The notes under the pieces are model-generated. The model ran no database searches. It was not told where the DNA came from and worked only from the letters and a program-made list of their open reading frames with translations. From NCBI RefSeq assembly GCF_937941905.1, contig NZ_CALDGS010000088.1:1-23359 (forward strand): a DNA stretch of 23,359 nucleotides. Direction: 5' to 3'. Both the position numbers and the translations under genes were made by a program. The stretch comes from an uncultured Mycolicibacterium sp. GTDB taxonomy: Bacteria; Actinomycetota; Actinomycetes; Mycobacteriales; Mycobacteriaceae. Of this stretch, positions 17,281-23,359 are shown piece by piece. Each line of letters begins with the position of its first letter. Position 1 is the first letter of the stretch.

Positions 17281-17286
17281 AGCATA
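17281..17286 (-). promoter_or_regulatory. Candidate -10 box for the lipoprotein peptidase gene
   Basis: TATGCT on the minus strand lies 54 bases before the ATG at 17226. It would give a leader of roughly 48 bases containing the GAGAGG ribosome site. It sits in the 87-base gap after dinG, so this gene probably has its own promoter. Confidence 0.4.
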
Positions 17287-17292
17287 ATGAGC

Positions 17293-17308
17293 CGGGCCGG
17301 TCGGCCCG
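17293..17308 (-). terminator. GC hairpin after dinG stop
   Basis: A 6-bp inverted repeat (CGGGCC at 17293-17298, GGCCCG at 17303-17308) with a 4-base loop begins five bases after the dinG TAA on the minus strand. It lacks a U-tract, as many proposed mycobacterial terminators do. Support is positional only. Confidence 0.35.
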
Positions 17309-17313
17309 CCCGG

Positions 17314-19395
17314 TTATCCGGTCCCGCCGGCACCGCGCAGCCGGCGCAGCGCGGCGTAGACCGTGTCGGGATCGGTGGTGGTCCAGAACGGCGGCAGCGA
17401 CTTGCGCAGGAACCCGCTGTAGCGGGCGGTGGCCATCCGGGAGTCCAGCACCGCGACCACGCCGCGGTCGTCGATGCTGCGCAGGAGCCGGCCCGCCCCC
17501 TGGGCCAGCAGCAGCGCGGCGTGGCTGGCCGCCACCGCCATGAACCCGTTGCCGCCGCGGGCCGCGACGGCGCGCTGGCGTGCGGTCAGCAGCGGGTCGT
17601 CCGGGCGGGGGAACGGGATCCGGTCGATGATCACCAGCGACAGCGACGGCCCCGGCACGTCCACCCCCTGCCACAGTGTCAGCGTGCCGAACAGCGAGGT
17701 CGCCGGGTCGTCGGCGAACCGGCGCACCAGTGCGGCCGTGGTGTCCTCGCCCTGGCACAGCACCGGGGTGCGCAGCCGCTCGCGCATCACCTCGGCGGCC
17801 GCCCGGGCCGCCCGCATCGACGAGAACAGTCCCAGCGTGCGGCCGCCCGCGGCGGCGATCAGCGTGGCGATCTCGTCGAGTTGCTCGGGGCCGATGCCGT
17901 CGCGGCCCGGAGGCGGCAGATGCCTTGCGATGTAGAGGATCCCGGCCTTGGCGTGCTGGAACGGCGAGCCCACATCCAGGCCGTGCCAGGGGGTCTTTGC
18001 CTCCGGGGAGGTCAGGCCCCAGCCGGCGGCCATCGCCTCGAAGTTGCCGCCGACGGTCAGGGTGGCCGAGGTCAGCACGGTGGTGGTGCGCTCGAAGATC
18101 CGGGTGCGCAGCAGCCCGGACACGGTCAGCGGGGCCACCCGCAGCACCGGCCGCACGGTGCCGCGGTGATCCTCCTGGGCCAGCCACACCACGTCGAGCC
18201 GGTCGGGGATGGGCGGGACGAACGAGTCGAGCATGCGGGCGGCGGTGTCGCCCACCTCGGTCAGTGCGGTCACGGCCTCGGCCCGGGCGGCCGCCGCCTT
18301 GGGGTCGTTGGGGGCGGTGTCGATCGCGGTGCGGGCGGCCGCGGCGGCGTCGCGCAGCGCGGTCAGCGCGACGGCCAGCTCGTCGCCGAGCACGTCGATG
18401 CGGCCCGGGGGCAGCTCGCCCAACAGGGTGGTGCAGGCCGTCACCGCCGCGTCGAGCCGGTCGGTCAGCTCCGGCGGGACCAGCCGGGCGCAGCGCCGCT
18501 GCGCCACCGCCAGCCCGGTGGCCGAGAGCTCCCCGGTGGCCACCGAGGTGACCCGGTCGACGAGCTCGTGCGCCTCGTCGACGACGAGGTAGCGGTGCTC
18601 GGGCAGCACCGAGAACTCGCTGATCGCGTCGATGGCCAGCAGCGCGTGGTTGGTGACGACGATGTCGGCCTCGCCGGCCCGGGCGCGGGCGCGTTCGGCG
18701 AAGCAGTCGGTGCCGAACGGGCAGCGCGACACCCCGATGCACTCCCGCGCCGACACGCTGACCTGGGCCCAGGCCCGGTCCGGCACCCCGGGGTCGAGGT
18801 CGTCGCGGTCCCCGGTCTCGGTGTCCGAGGACCACTCGGTCAGCCGCGCCACGTCGCGGCCGAGCGCGGTCGACGGGCTCGGCTCGAACAGCTCCTCCTG
18901 CGCGAGCTCCGCCGGGTCGTACAGGGTGCCGTTGTGGATCTTGTTCAGGCACAAGTAGTTTCCACGCCCTTTGAGCAGCGCGAAGCGGGGGCGGCGGGGC
19001 AGTGCGCCGGCCAGCGCGTCGGCCAGCCGGGGCAGGTCGCGGTCGACGAGCTGGCGCTGCAGCGCGATGGTGGCGGTGGAGACCACCACGGGCTCGTCGC
19101 GCCGCACCGCCCGCGCGATCGCCGGCACCAGGTAGGCCAGCGACTTACCGGTACCGGTGCCGGCCTGCACCGCCAGGTGCCTGCCGGTGTCGAAGGCGTG
19201 CGCCACCGCCCGGGCCATCTCGACCTGCCCGGGTCGCTGCGTGCCACCGAGCGCGGCGACCGCCCGGGCCAGCAGCTCGGTGACGTCCTCGGCCGACGTG
19301 GCTCCTCCTACCAGGCCGGGCGGGCCGGGCCCGCCACCGGGATCATCCGGGTCGGCACCGCCGGCTCGCCCCGGGACAGCTTCAGCCCGTCCCAC
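17314..19395 (-). CDS. dinG: DinG/XPD-family ATP-dependent DNA helicase
   Basis: This is an iron-sulfur superfamily 2 helicase (5'-3') for repair and for unwinding structured DNA. Counted from GTG at 19395 it has 693 residues. Walker A is AGTGTGKS (78-85). Four cluster cysteines are visible: Cys149 (NYLC), Cys219, Cys225 and Cys231 (ECIG, RCPFG, DCF). The DEAH box is VVDEAHE (271-277), and late helicase motifs include LWQGVDVPG and QGAGRLLR. GTG at 19395 is the nearest upstream canonical start, but it has no Shine-Dalgarno sequence and adds a Gly/Pro-rich 32-residue extension coded inside pncB. AGGAGGAGCC at 19309-19300 directly precedes an in-frame ACG at 19299. Starting there gives about 661 residues, close to M. 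tuberculosis Rv1329c (about 664). I consider the ACG start likely. Confidence 0.93.
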   Translation of the reverse strand: MGRAEAVPGRAGGADPDDPGGGPGPPGLVGGATSAEDVTELLARAVAALGGTQRPGQVEMARAVAHAFDTGRHLAVQAGTGTGKSLAYLVPAIARAVRRDEPVVVSTATIALQRQLVDRDLPRLADALAGALPRRPRFALLKGRGNYLCLNKIHNGTLYDPAELAQEELFEPSPSTALGRDVARLTEWSSDTETGDRDDLDPGVPDRAWAQVSVSARECIGVSRCPFGTDCFAERARARAGEADIVVTNHALLAIDAISEFSVLPEHRYLVVDEAHELVDRVTSVATGELSATGLAVAQRRCARLVPPELTDRLDAAVTACTTLLGELPPGRIDVLGDELAVALTALRDAAAAARTAIDTAPNDPKAAAARAEAVTALTEVGDTAARMLDSFVPPIPDRLDVVWLAQEDHRGTVRPVLRVAPLTVSGLLRTRIFERTTTVLTSATLTVGGNFEAMAAGWGLTSPEAKTPWHGLDVGSPFQHAKAGILYIARHLPPPGRDGIGPEQLDEIATLIAAAGGRTLGLFSSMRAARAAAEVMRERLRTPVLCQGEDTTAALVRRFADDPATSLFGTLTLWQGVDVPGPSLSLVIIDRIPFPRPDDPLLTARQRAVAARGGNGFMAVAASHAALLLAQGAGRLLRSIDDRGVVAVLDSRMATARYSGFLRKSLPPFWTTTDPDTVYAALRRLRGAGGTG

Positions 19396-20657
19396 GGCAG
19401 GCTGCGCAGCCCGGCGGCCACCCGCTCCCGGGCGGCGGCCAGGCTCAGATCGGCCACCGGCTCGCCGCCGCGCACCAGCTCCACCGTCAGCGGGCGTGCC
19501 CGGTAGCCGTTGCTGTCCGACGGCGGCCGGCCGTAGGGGTGCACCACCTCCTCGACGATGGTCCCGGAGGGCTTGGCCAGCCGCAGGGCCTGCTTGCGCC
19601 CGCCGTGGGACTCCTTGCGGCTGCTGCGCTTGGCCACCGGACGGCCGTCCACCTCGACGAGCTTGTAGACCATGCCCGCGGTGGGCGCCCCGGAGCCGGT
19701 GACCAGCGAGGTGCCCACCCCGTAGGCGTCGACCGGCTCGGCGCGCAGCGCGGCGATGGCGAACTCGTCGAGATCGCCGGACACCACGATGCGGGTGTTC
19801 GTCGCGCCCAGCGCGTCGAGCTGCTCGCGGACCTGGCGGGCCAGCACCCCGAGGTCGCCGGAGTCGATGCGCACCGCGCCCAGCCCGGGGCCGGCCACCG
19901 CGACCGCGTTGGCCACCCCGCGGGTGATATCGAACGTGTCGACGAGCAGCGTGGTGTCCACCCCGAGGGCGGCGATCTGGGCGGCGAACGCCGCGCGCTC
20001 GGCGGCGTCGGTGTGCTCACCCGGCGCCTCGCCCGGCACCGCCTCGGGCGGGCTGTGCAGCAGCGTGAACGCGTGCGCGCTGGTGCCCAGCGCGGGCACT
20101 CCGTAGCGGCGCTGCGCCTCCAGGTTGCTCGACCCGTCGAACCCGGCCAGGTAGGCGGCCCGGGCCGCGGCCACCGCGGCTTCCTCGTGGGTGCGCCGCG
20201 AGCCCATCTCGATCAGTCCACGACCGCGCGCGGCGGTGACCATCCGGGCCGCCGCCGAGGCGATCGCGCAGTCGTGGTTGAGGATCGACAGCACCAGCGT
20301 CTCGAGCACGACGCACTCGGCGAAGCTGCCGTGCACCGACAGCACCGGCGAGCCGGGGAAGTACAGCTCGCCCTCCGGGTAGCCGTCGATGTCGCCGGTG
20401 AACCGGTAGCCGGCCAGGTACGACAGCGTGTCGTCGTCCAGCCAGTCCGCCAGCCCGGCCAGCGCGGCGTCGTCGAACCTGAACCGCGCCAACGCTTCCA
20501 CCACCCGCGCGGTGCCTGCCACCACCCCGTAGCGGCGGCCCTCCGGCAGCCGGCGCGCGAACACCTCGAAGGTGGTGCGCCGCTGTGCGGTGCCGTCCCG
20601 CAGCGCCGCTGCCAGCATGGTCAGCTCGTACTTGTCGGTCAGCAACGCCACGGTCAC
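19308..20657 (-). CDS. pncB: Nicotinate phosphoribosyltransferase
   Basis: This 449-residue enzyme makes nicotinate mononucleotide from nicotinate and PRPP with ATP hydrolysis, the entry step of the Preiss-Handler NAD salvage route. It opens with LLTDKYELTML, a hallmark of the family. GTSAHAF carries His195, the likely phosphorylated histidine. RIDSGDLG and VSGDLDE sit in the barrel phosphate-binding region, and KRSSRKESHGGRKQ near the C-terminus is conserved. The start is GTG at 20657. TACGGT ends exactly six bases upstream, which puts the transcription start on the GTG itself. The stop TAG overlaps the AGGAGG that serves dinG. M. tuberculosis counterpart: pncB1, Rv1330c (448 residues). Confidence 0.96.
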   Translation of the reverse strand: MTVALLTDKYELTMLAAALRDGTAQRRTTFEVFARRLPEGRRYGVVAGTARVVEALARFRFDDAALAGLADWLDDDTLSYLAGYRFTGDIDGYPEGELYFPGSPVLSVHGSFAECVVLETLVLSILNHDCAIASAAARMVTAARGRGLIEMGSRRTHEEAAVAAARAAYLAGFDGSSNLEAQRRYGVPALGTSAHAFTLLHSPPEAVPGEAPGEHTDAAERAAFAAQIAALGVDTTLLVDTFDITRGVANAVAVAGPGLGAVRIDSGDLGVLARQVREQLDALGATNTRIVVSGDLDEFAIAALRAEPVDAYGVGTSLVTGSGAPTAGMVYKLVEVDGRPVAKRSSRKESHGGRKQALRLAKPSGTIVEEVVHPYGRPPSDSNGYRARPLTVELVRGGEPVADLSLAAARERVAAGLRSLPWDGLKLSRGEPAVPTRMIPVAGPARPAW

Positions 20658-20663
20658 ACCGCA

Positions 20664-20669
20664 ACCGTA
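20664..20669 (-). promoter_or_regulatory. Candidate -10 box for leaderless pncB
   Basis: TACGGT on the minus strand ends 6 bases before the GTG at 20657. With the last T as -7, position +1 is the G of the start codon. The palindrome AACCGGTT (20669-20676) touches the upstream edge of the box and could be an operator for a dimeric regulator, or chance. Confidence 0.55.
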
Positions 20670-20686
20670 ACCGGTTGGTCAGTCGC

Positions 20687-20692
20687 TATCCT
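20687..20692 (+). promoter_or_regulatory. Candidate -10 box for leaderless clpS
   Basis: TATCCT ends 6 bases before the ATG at 20699. With the last T as -7, position +1 is the A of the start codon. No Shine-Dalgarno sequence is present, consistent with a leaderless message. Confidence 0.6.
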
Positions 20693-20698
20693 GACTGC

Positions 20699-21001
20699 AT
20701 GGTTACGCCAGCGGGGACCCGAACGGGTACACGCGAGGAGCGCGACGTCTCGACCGTTGACGACACGGACGTTCCCTGGGTGACCATCGTCTGGGACGAT
20801 CCCGTCAATCTCATGACGTACGTGACGTACGTGTTCCAGAAGCTGTTCGGGTACAGCGAGCCGCACGCCACCCAGCTCATGCTGCAGGTCCACAACGAGG
20901 GCAAGGCGGTGGTCTCCTCCGGCAGCCGCGAGGAGATGGAGGCCGCCGTGGCCAAACTGCACGCCGCCGGCCTGTGGGCGACCATGCAGCAGGACCGCTG
21001 A
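20699..21001 (+). CDS. clpS: ATP-dependent Clp protease adaptor ClpS
   Basis: This 100-residue adaptor hands N-end-rule substrates to the ClpC1-ClpP protease. After a variable, probably disordered N-terminus (1-25) comes WVTIVWDDPVNLMTYVTYVF, the conserved ClpS core, then GYSEPHATQLMLQVHNEGKA, which includes the ClpC-binding helix region, and the C-terminal LHAAGLWATMQQD. The ATG at 20699 is chosen because its length matches the M. tuberculosis protein (Rv1331, 101 residues) and a TATCCT box sits at leaderless spacing. The longer open frame from 20585 reads through pncB and is not credible. It is the first gene of the operon leading to mec and cysO. Confidence 0.96.
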   Translation: MVTPAGTRTGTREERDVSTVDDTDVPWVTIVWDDPVNLMTYVTYVFQKLFGYSEPHATQLMLQVHNEGKAVVSSGSREEMEAAVAKLHAAGLWATMQQDR

Positions 21002-21004
21002 GGC

Positions 21005-21592
21005 GTGCGCAAGTGGAAGCGGGTCGAGACCGCTGACGGGCCGCGGTTCCGGTCGGCGCTGGAACCGCACGAGGCCACGCTGCTGACCGGACTGGTCGAG
21101 TCGCTGCTGGACATGCTCATCGAGCGGCTCGAGACCGCGCCCGCCGACGAGCTCGAGCAGATCACCGGGATCCGGACCGGGCACTCGACCCCGCCGCCCG
21201 ACGAGACCATGCGCCGGCTGCTGCCCGACTTCTACCGGGCGCCCAGCGGCCATCCGGCCGGCTCCGCGCTGGCCGACAGCCTCAACAGCGCACTGCGCAG
21301 CCTGCACGAACCGCACATCATCGACGCGAAGATCGAAGCGGCACAACAATTCCTGGCGACCATCCCGCACGGCGGGGGGAGGTTCGAGCTGACCGCGGCG
21401 CAGGCCGAGGCGTGGGTGGCGGCGGTCAACGACATCCGGCTGGCGCTGGGCACCATGCTCGGTGTCGGCCCGGACGGGCCGGACCGGCTGCCGCCGGAGC
21501 ACCCGTTGGCCGGGCACCTCGATGTCTACCACTGGCTGACCGTGCTGCAGGAGTACCTCGTCCTGGCACTGATGGGCAAGCCCGTGCGGTGA
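21005..21592 (+). CDS. aosR: DUF2017 protein, AosR-type oxidative-stress regulator
   Basis: This 195-residue actinobacterial protein is homologous to Rv1332. In M. tuberculosis that protein, AosR, has been reported to form an intrasubunit disulfide under oxidative stress, bind SigH and raise expression of the CysM-dependent cysteine pathway. The DUF2017 character is seen in the opening KWKRVETADGPRFRSAL, LEPHEATLLTGL and the helical C-terminus (DVYHWLTVLQEYLVLAL). No cysteine is present at all. The GTG at 21005 lies 3 bases after the clpS stop, which is in the same frame, so no longer N-terminus is possible. Translation is probably coupled to clpS. The family function is known only from M. 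tuberculosis; whether it holds here is open. Confidence 0.88.
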   Translation: MRKWKRVETADGPRFRSALEPHEATLLTGLVESLLDMLIERLETAPADELEQITGIRTGHSTPPPDETMRRLLPDFYRAPSGHPAGSALADSLNSALRSLHEPHIIDAKIEAAQQFLATIPHGGGRFELTAAQAEAWVAAVNDIRLALGTMLGVGPDGPDRLPPEHPLAGHLDVYHWLTVLQEYLVLALMGKPVR

Positions 21593-21635
21593 GCGCCCCA
21601 CCACACCGGCCGGCACACCGGAAGGAAACCACCGC

Positions 21636-22667
21636 ATGAACACCGGGTCGATCACCGACGTCGCCGGCATCCTGGTCGGCCAGCACCACCGGCTGGACCC
21701 GGACGCCGAGCTCGGCACCGGCTGGGCCACCGGCACCACCGTGGTGCTCGCCCCGCCCGGCACCGTCGGTGCGGTCGACGTGCGCGGCGGCGCCCCCGGC
21801 ACCCGCGAGACCGAGCTGCTGGACCCGGCCAACTCGGTGCGTCACGTCGACGCAGTGGTGCTCACCGGCGGCAGCGCCTACGGCCTGGCCGCCGCCGACG
21901 GAGTGATGCACTTCCTCGAGGAGCACGGCCGCGGGGTGGCGATGTCCGGCGGGGTGGTGCCGATCGTGCCCGCCGCGGTGATCTTCGACCTGCCGGTGGG
22001 CGGCTGGGGATGCCGGCCCACCGCCGAGTTCGGCCGCGCCGCGGCCGGTGCCGCCGGTCGCGAGGTGGCGGTCGGCACCGTCGGCGCCGGGGTGGGGGCC
22101 CGCGCCGGGGTGCTCAAGGGCGGTGTGGGCACGGCGTCGGTCACCACCCGCAGCGGCGTCACCGTCGGTGCGATCGTGGTGGTCAACTCCGCCGGCAACG
22201 TCGTCGATCCGGCCACCGGGCTGCCCTGGCAGCCGGACCTGGCCGAGCCGTTCGGGCTGCGCCCGCCGCCGGCCGACCAGATCGCCGCGCTGGCCGCCCG
22301 CGACGCCGAACTCAGCCCGCTCAACACCACCATCGCGGTGGTCGCCACCGACGCCGAGCTCAGCCCGGCCGGCTGCCGGCGCATCGCGGTGGCCGCCCAG
22401 GACGGGCTGGCCCGCACCATCCGGCCGTGTCACACCCCGTTGGATGGCGATACGGTGTTCGCACTGGCCACCGGTGCGGTGCGGGTGCCGCCCCGGCCGG
22501 ACACCCCGGCCGCGATGTCACCGGAGACCGCACTGGTCACCGAGGTCGGCGCCGCCGCGGCGGACTGCCTGGCGCGCGCGGTGCTGTCCGGGGTGATCGC
22601 CGCCGACCCGGTGGCCGGAATACCGTCCTACCGGCAGCTGTTGCCGGGAGCGTTCGAGCAGCGGTGA
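21636..22667 (+). CDS. P1-family (DmpA/NylC-like) self-processing hydrolase
   Basis: This 343-residue member of peptidase family P1 carries N-terminal-nucleophile aminopeptidases and amide hydrolases that cut themselves in two. Typical family sequence is seen in the opening ITDVAGILVGQ, VVLTGGSAYGLAAADGV and the core GTVGAGVGARAGVLKGGVGTAS. The likely processing site is Asn230-Thr231 in LSPLNTTIAVVATD. This is Asn-Thr as in the nylon hydrolase NylC rather than Gly-Ser as in DmpA, making Thr231 the nucleophile. The substrate is unknown. The ATG at 21636 has GGAAGGA about 8 bases upstream. It stands 10 bases before mec in the clpS-cysO operon. The 3' end contains a candidate stress promoter. 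M. tuberculosis counterpart: Rv1333. Confidence 0.92.
   Translation: MNTGSITDVAGILVGQHHRLDPDAELGTGWATGTTVVLAPPGTVGAVDVRGGAPGTRETELLDPANSVRHVDAVVLTGGSAYGLAAADGVMHFLEEHGRGVAMSGGVVPIVPAAVIFDLPVGGWGCRPTAEFGRAAAGAAGREVAVGTVGAGVGARAGVLKGGVGTASVTTRSGVTVGAIVVVNSAGNVVDPATGLPWQPDLAEPFGLRPPPADQIAALAARDAELSPLNTTIAVVATDAELSPAGCRRIAVAAQDGLARTIRPCHTPLDGDTVFALATGAVRVPPRPDTPAAMSPETALVTEVGAAAADCLARAVLSGVIAADPVAGIPSYRQLLPGAFEQR
22617..22642 (+). promoter_or_regulatory. Candidate SigH/SigR-type promoter inside the P1 gene
   Basis: GGAAT (22617-22621), exactly 18 bases, then GTT (22640-22642) fits the GGAAT-N18-GTT consensus of the SigH/SigR thiol-stress sigma factors. It would start RNA near 22650, leaving about 27 bases to the mec GTG with its GAGGAG site. 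The same pattern also occurs once inside glgP (12700-12725), so the match alone is weak. Its position supports it. Confidence 0.45.
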
Positions 22668-22677
22668 GGAGTGCCCA

Positions 22678-23091
22678 GTGCTGGTGATCCGAAGGGACCT
22701 GGTCGACGCCATGGTCGCGCACGCCCGCGCCGACCACCCCGACGAGGCGTGCGGGGTGCTGGCCGGGCCGGCGGGATCGGACCGCCCGGAGCGGCACATC
22801 CCGATGATCAACGCCGAGCGGTCCCCGACGTTCTACCGGTTCGACTCGATGGAGCAGCTGCGGGTCTGGCGGGAGATGGACGAGGCCGACGAGGAGCCGG
22901 TCGTCATCTACCACTCGCACACCGGCACCGAGGCCTACCCGAGCCGCACCGACGTCGCCCTGGCCGCCGAGCCGGACGCGCATTACGTGCTCATCTCCAC
23001 CCGCGACCCGCACGAACACGAACTGCGCAGCTACCGCATCGTGGACGGGGTCGTGACCGAGGAACCCGTCAAGATCGTCGAGCAGTACTGA
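22678..23091 (+). CDS. mec: Mec, JAMM-type CysO-cysteine peptidase
   Basis: This 137-residue zinc hydrolase releases cysteine from the C-terminus of the carrier protein CysO after CysM has built it there. The full JAMM motif is present: the catalytic glutamate in DEACGVL (Glu23), His-Ser-His in YHSHT, and ten residues later the metal aspartate in PSRTDV. Length and sequence match M. tuberculosis Rv1334. The start is GTG at 22678, with GAGGAG six bases upstream; GTG at 22684 is less well placed. It follows the P1 gene by 10 bases and precedes cysO by 11. Confidence 0.96.
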   Translation: MLVIRRDLVDAMVAHARADHPDEACGVLAGPAGSDRPERHIPMINAERSPTFYRFDSMEQLRVWREMDEADEEPVVIYHSHTGTEAYPSRTDVALAAEPDAHYVLISTRDPHEHELRSYRIVDGVVTEEPVKIVEQY

Positions 23092-23102
23092 AAGGCGCAC
23101 CG

Positions 23103-23359
23103 ATGACCGTCACCGTGTCGATCCCCACCATCCTGCGCGTCCACACCGGCGGGCAGAAGCGCGTCACCGCCGAGGGCGCCACGCTGCGGGAGGTGATCGA
23201 CAACCTCGAGGCCAACCACGCCGGCATCGCCGAGCGACTGGTCGACAACGGCAAGCTGCACCGCTTCGTCAACATCTACGTCAACGACGAGGACGTGCGG
23301 TTCTCCGGCGGCCTGGACACCGCGATCGCCGACGGCGACACGGTAACTATTCTTCCCGC
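23103..23359 (+). CDS. cysO: CysO sulfur-carrier protein (partial, cut by window end)
   Basis: The open frame from ATG at 23103 runs off the window after 85 complete codons. It reads MTVTVSIPTILRVHTGG at the start, with EGATLREVIDNLEANHAGI and RFVNIYVNDEDVRF, the ubiquitin-like ThiS/MoaD fold. Its last residues are GDTVTILP, so only the final part with the expected Gly-Gly tail is missing (M. tuberculosis CysO, Rv1335, has 93 residues). The thiocarboxylated tail donates sulfur to O-phosphoserine on CysM. Just before the edge the codons GTA ACT ATT CTT are unusually A/T-rich for this genome. A weak ribosome site (AAAGG) precedes the ATG. cysM is expected next but lies outside. Confidence 0.94.
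   Translation, partial: MTVTVSIPTILRVHTGGQKRVTAEGATLREVIDNLEANHAGIAERLVDNGKLHRFVNIYVNDEDVRFSGGLDTAIADGDTVTILP

Noticed and set aside
16069..19506. Plus-strand open frame of 1145 codons
   Set aside because: It runs antisense across the lipoprotein peptidase and dinG genes, which have complete catalytic motifs. Long antisense frames are normal at this GC content.
20585..20698. N-terminal extension of clpS
   Set aside because: It would be coded on the opposite strand of pncB and over its promoter. The leaderless ATG at 20699 gives the normal ClpS length.

Overview
The window is a chromosomal segment of a high-GC mycobacterium. The order ogt, alkA, adenylate cyclase, nucS, small zinc-ribbon gene, methylmalonyl-CoA epimerase, fadA4, thioredoxin-like gene, glgB, glgE, glgP, dinG, pncB, clpS, aosR (DUF2017), P1 peptidase, mec, cysO matches my recollection of the Mycobacterium tuberculosis Rv1316c-Rv1335 block. 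It is not M. tuberculosis. There is one cyclase gene where I recall three in tandem (Rv1318c-Rv1320c). There is no PE_PGRS gene between the thioredoxin-like gene and glgB. A DUF3817 membrane protein follows fadA4. An MspA-family porin-like gene and an LpqM-like lipoprotein metallopeptidase lie between glgP and dinG. MspA-type genes point to a non-tuberculous, probably fast-growing, lineage.

Layout. Positions 1-78 are the downstream edge of the DNA alkylation repair pair, with a strong hairpin. Positions 79-3724 (minus strand) hold cyclase, alkA (Ada-AlkA fusion) and ogt. Positions 3775-4748 (plus) hold nucS and a small zinc-ribbon protein. An epimerase gene (4755-5231, minus) is divergent from fadA4, DUF3817 and the thioredoxin/TPR gene (5324-7864, plus). 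Positions 7945-12265 (minus) hold glgE-glgB and 12376-14991 (plus) glgP: the alpha-glucan module, in which GlgE extends maltosyl chains, GlgB branches them and GlgP degrades them. Positions 15034-17226 hold the porin-like gene and the lipoprotein peptidase, converging. Positions 17314-20657 (minus) hold pncB then dinG. Positions 20699 to the right edge (plus) hold clpS, aosR, a P1 peptidase, mec and a cysO cut off by the window end, which form the carrier-protein cysteine biosynthesis operon.

Coding density is very high. No gap exceeds about 110 bases, so no gene-free stretch over 300 bases exists. I see no tRNA, rRNA, insertion sequence, CRISPR array or phage gene.

The window is mostly core genome and I do not see a wholly new system. 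The signals most worth a second look are: a cysteine-free AosR in front of the mec-cysO operon; a candidate SigH/SigR-type promoter inside the gene just upstream of mec; repeated TANNNT boxes 6-7 bases before GTG/ATG starts, pointing to leaderless transcription; a probable ACG start for dinG; a Gln at a metal-ligand position of the epimerase; and a porin-like/lipoprotein-peptidase pair inserted between glgP and dinG.
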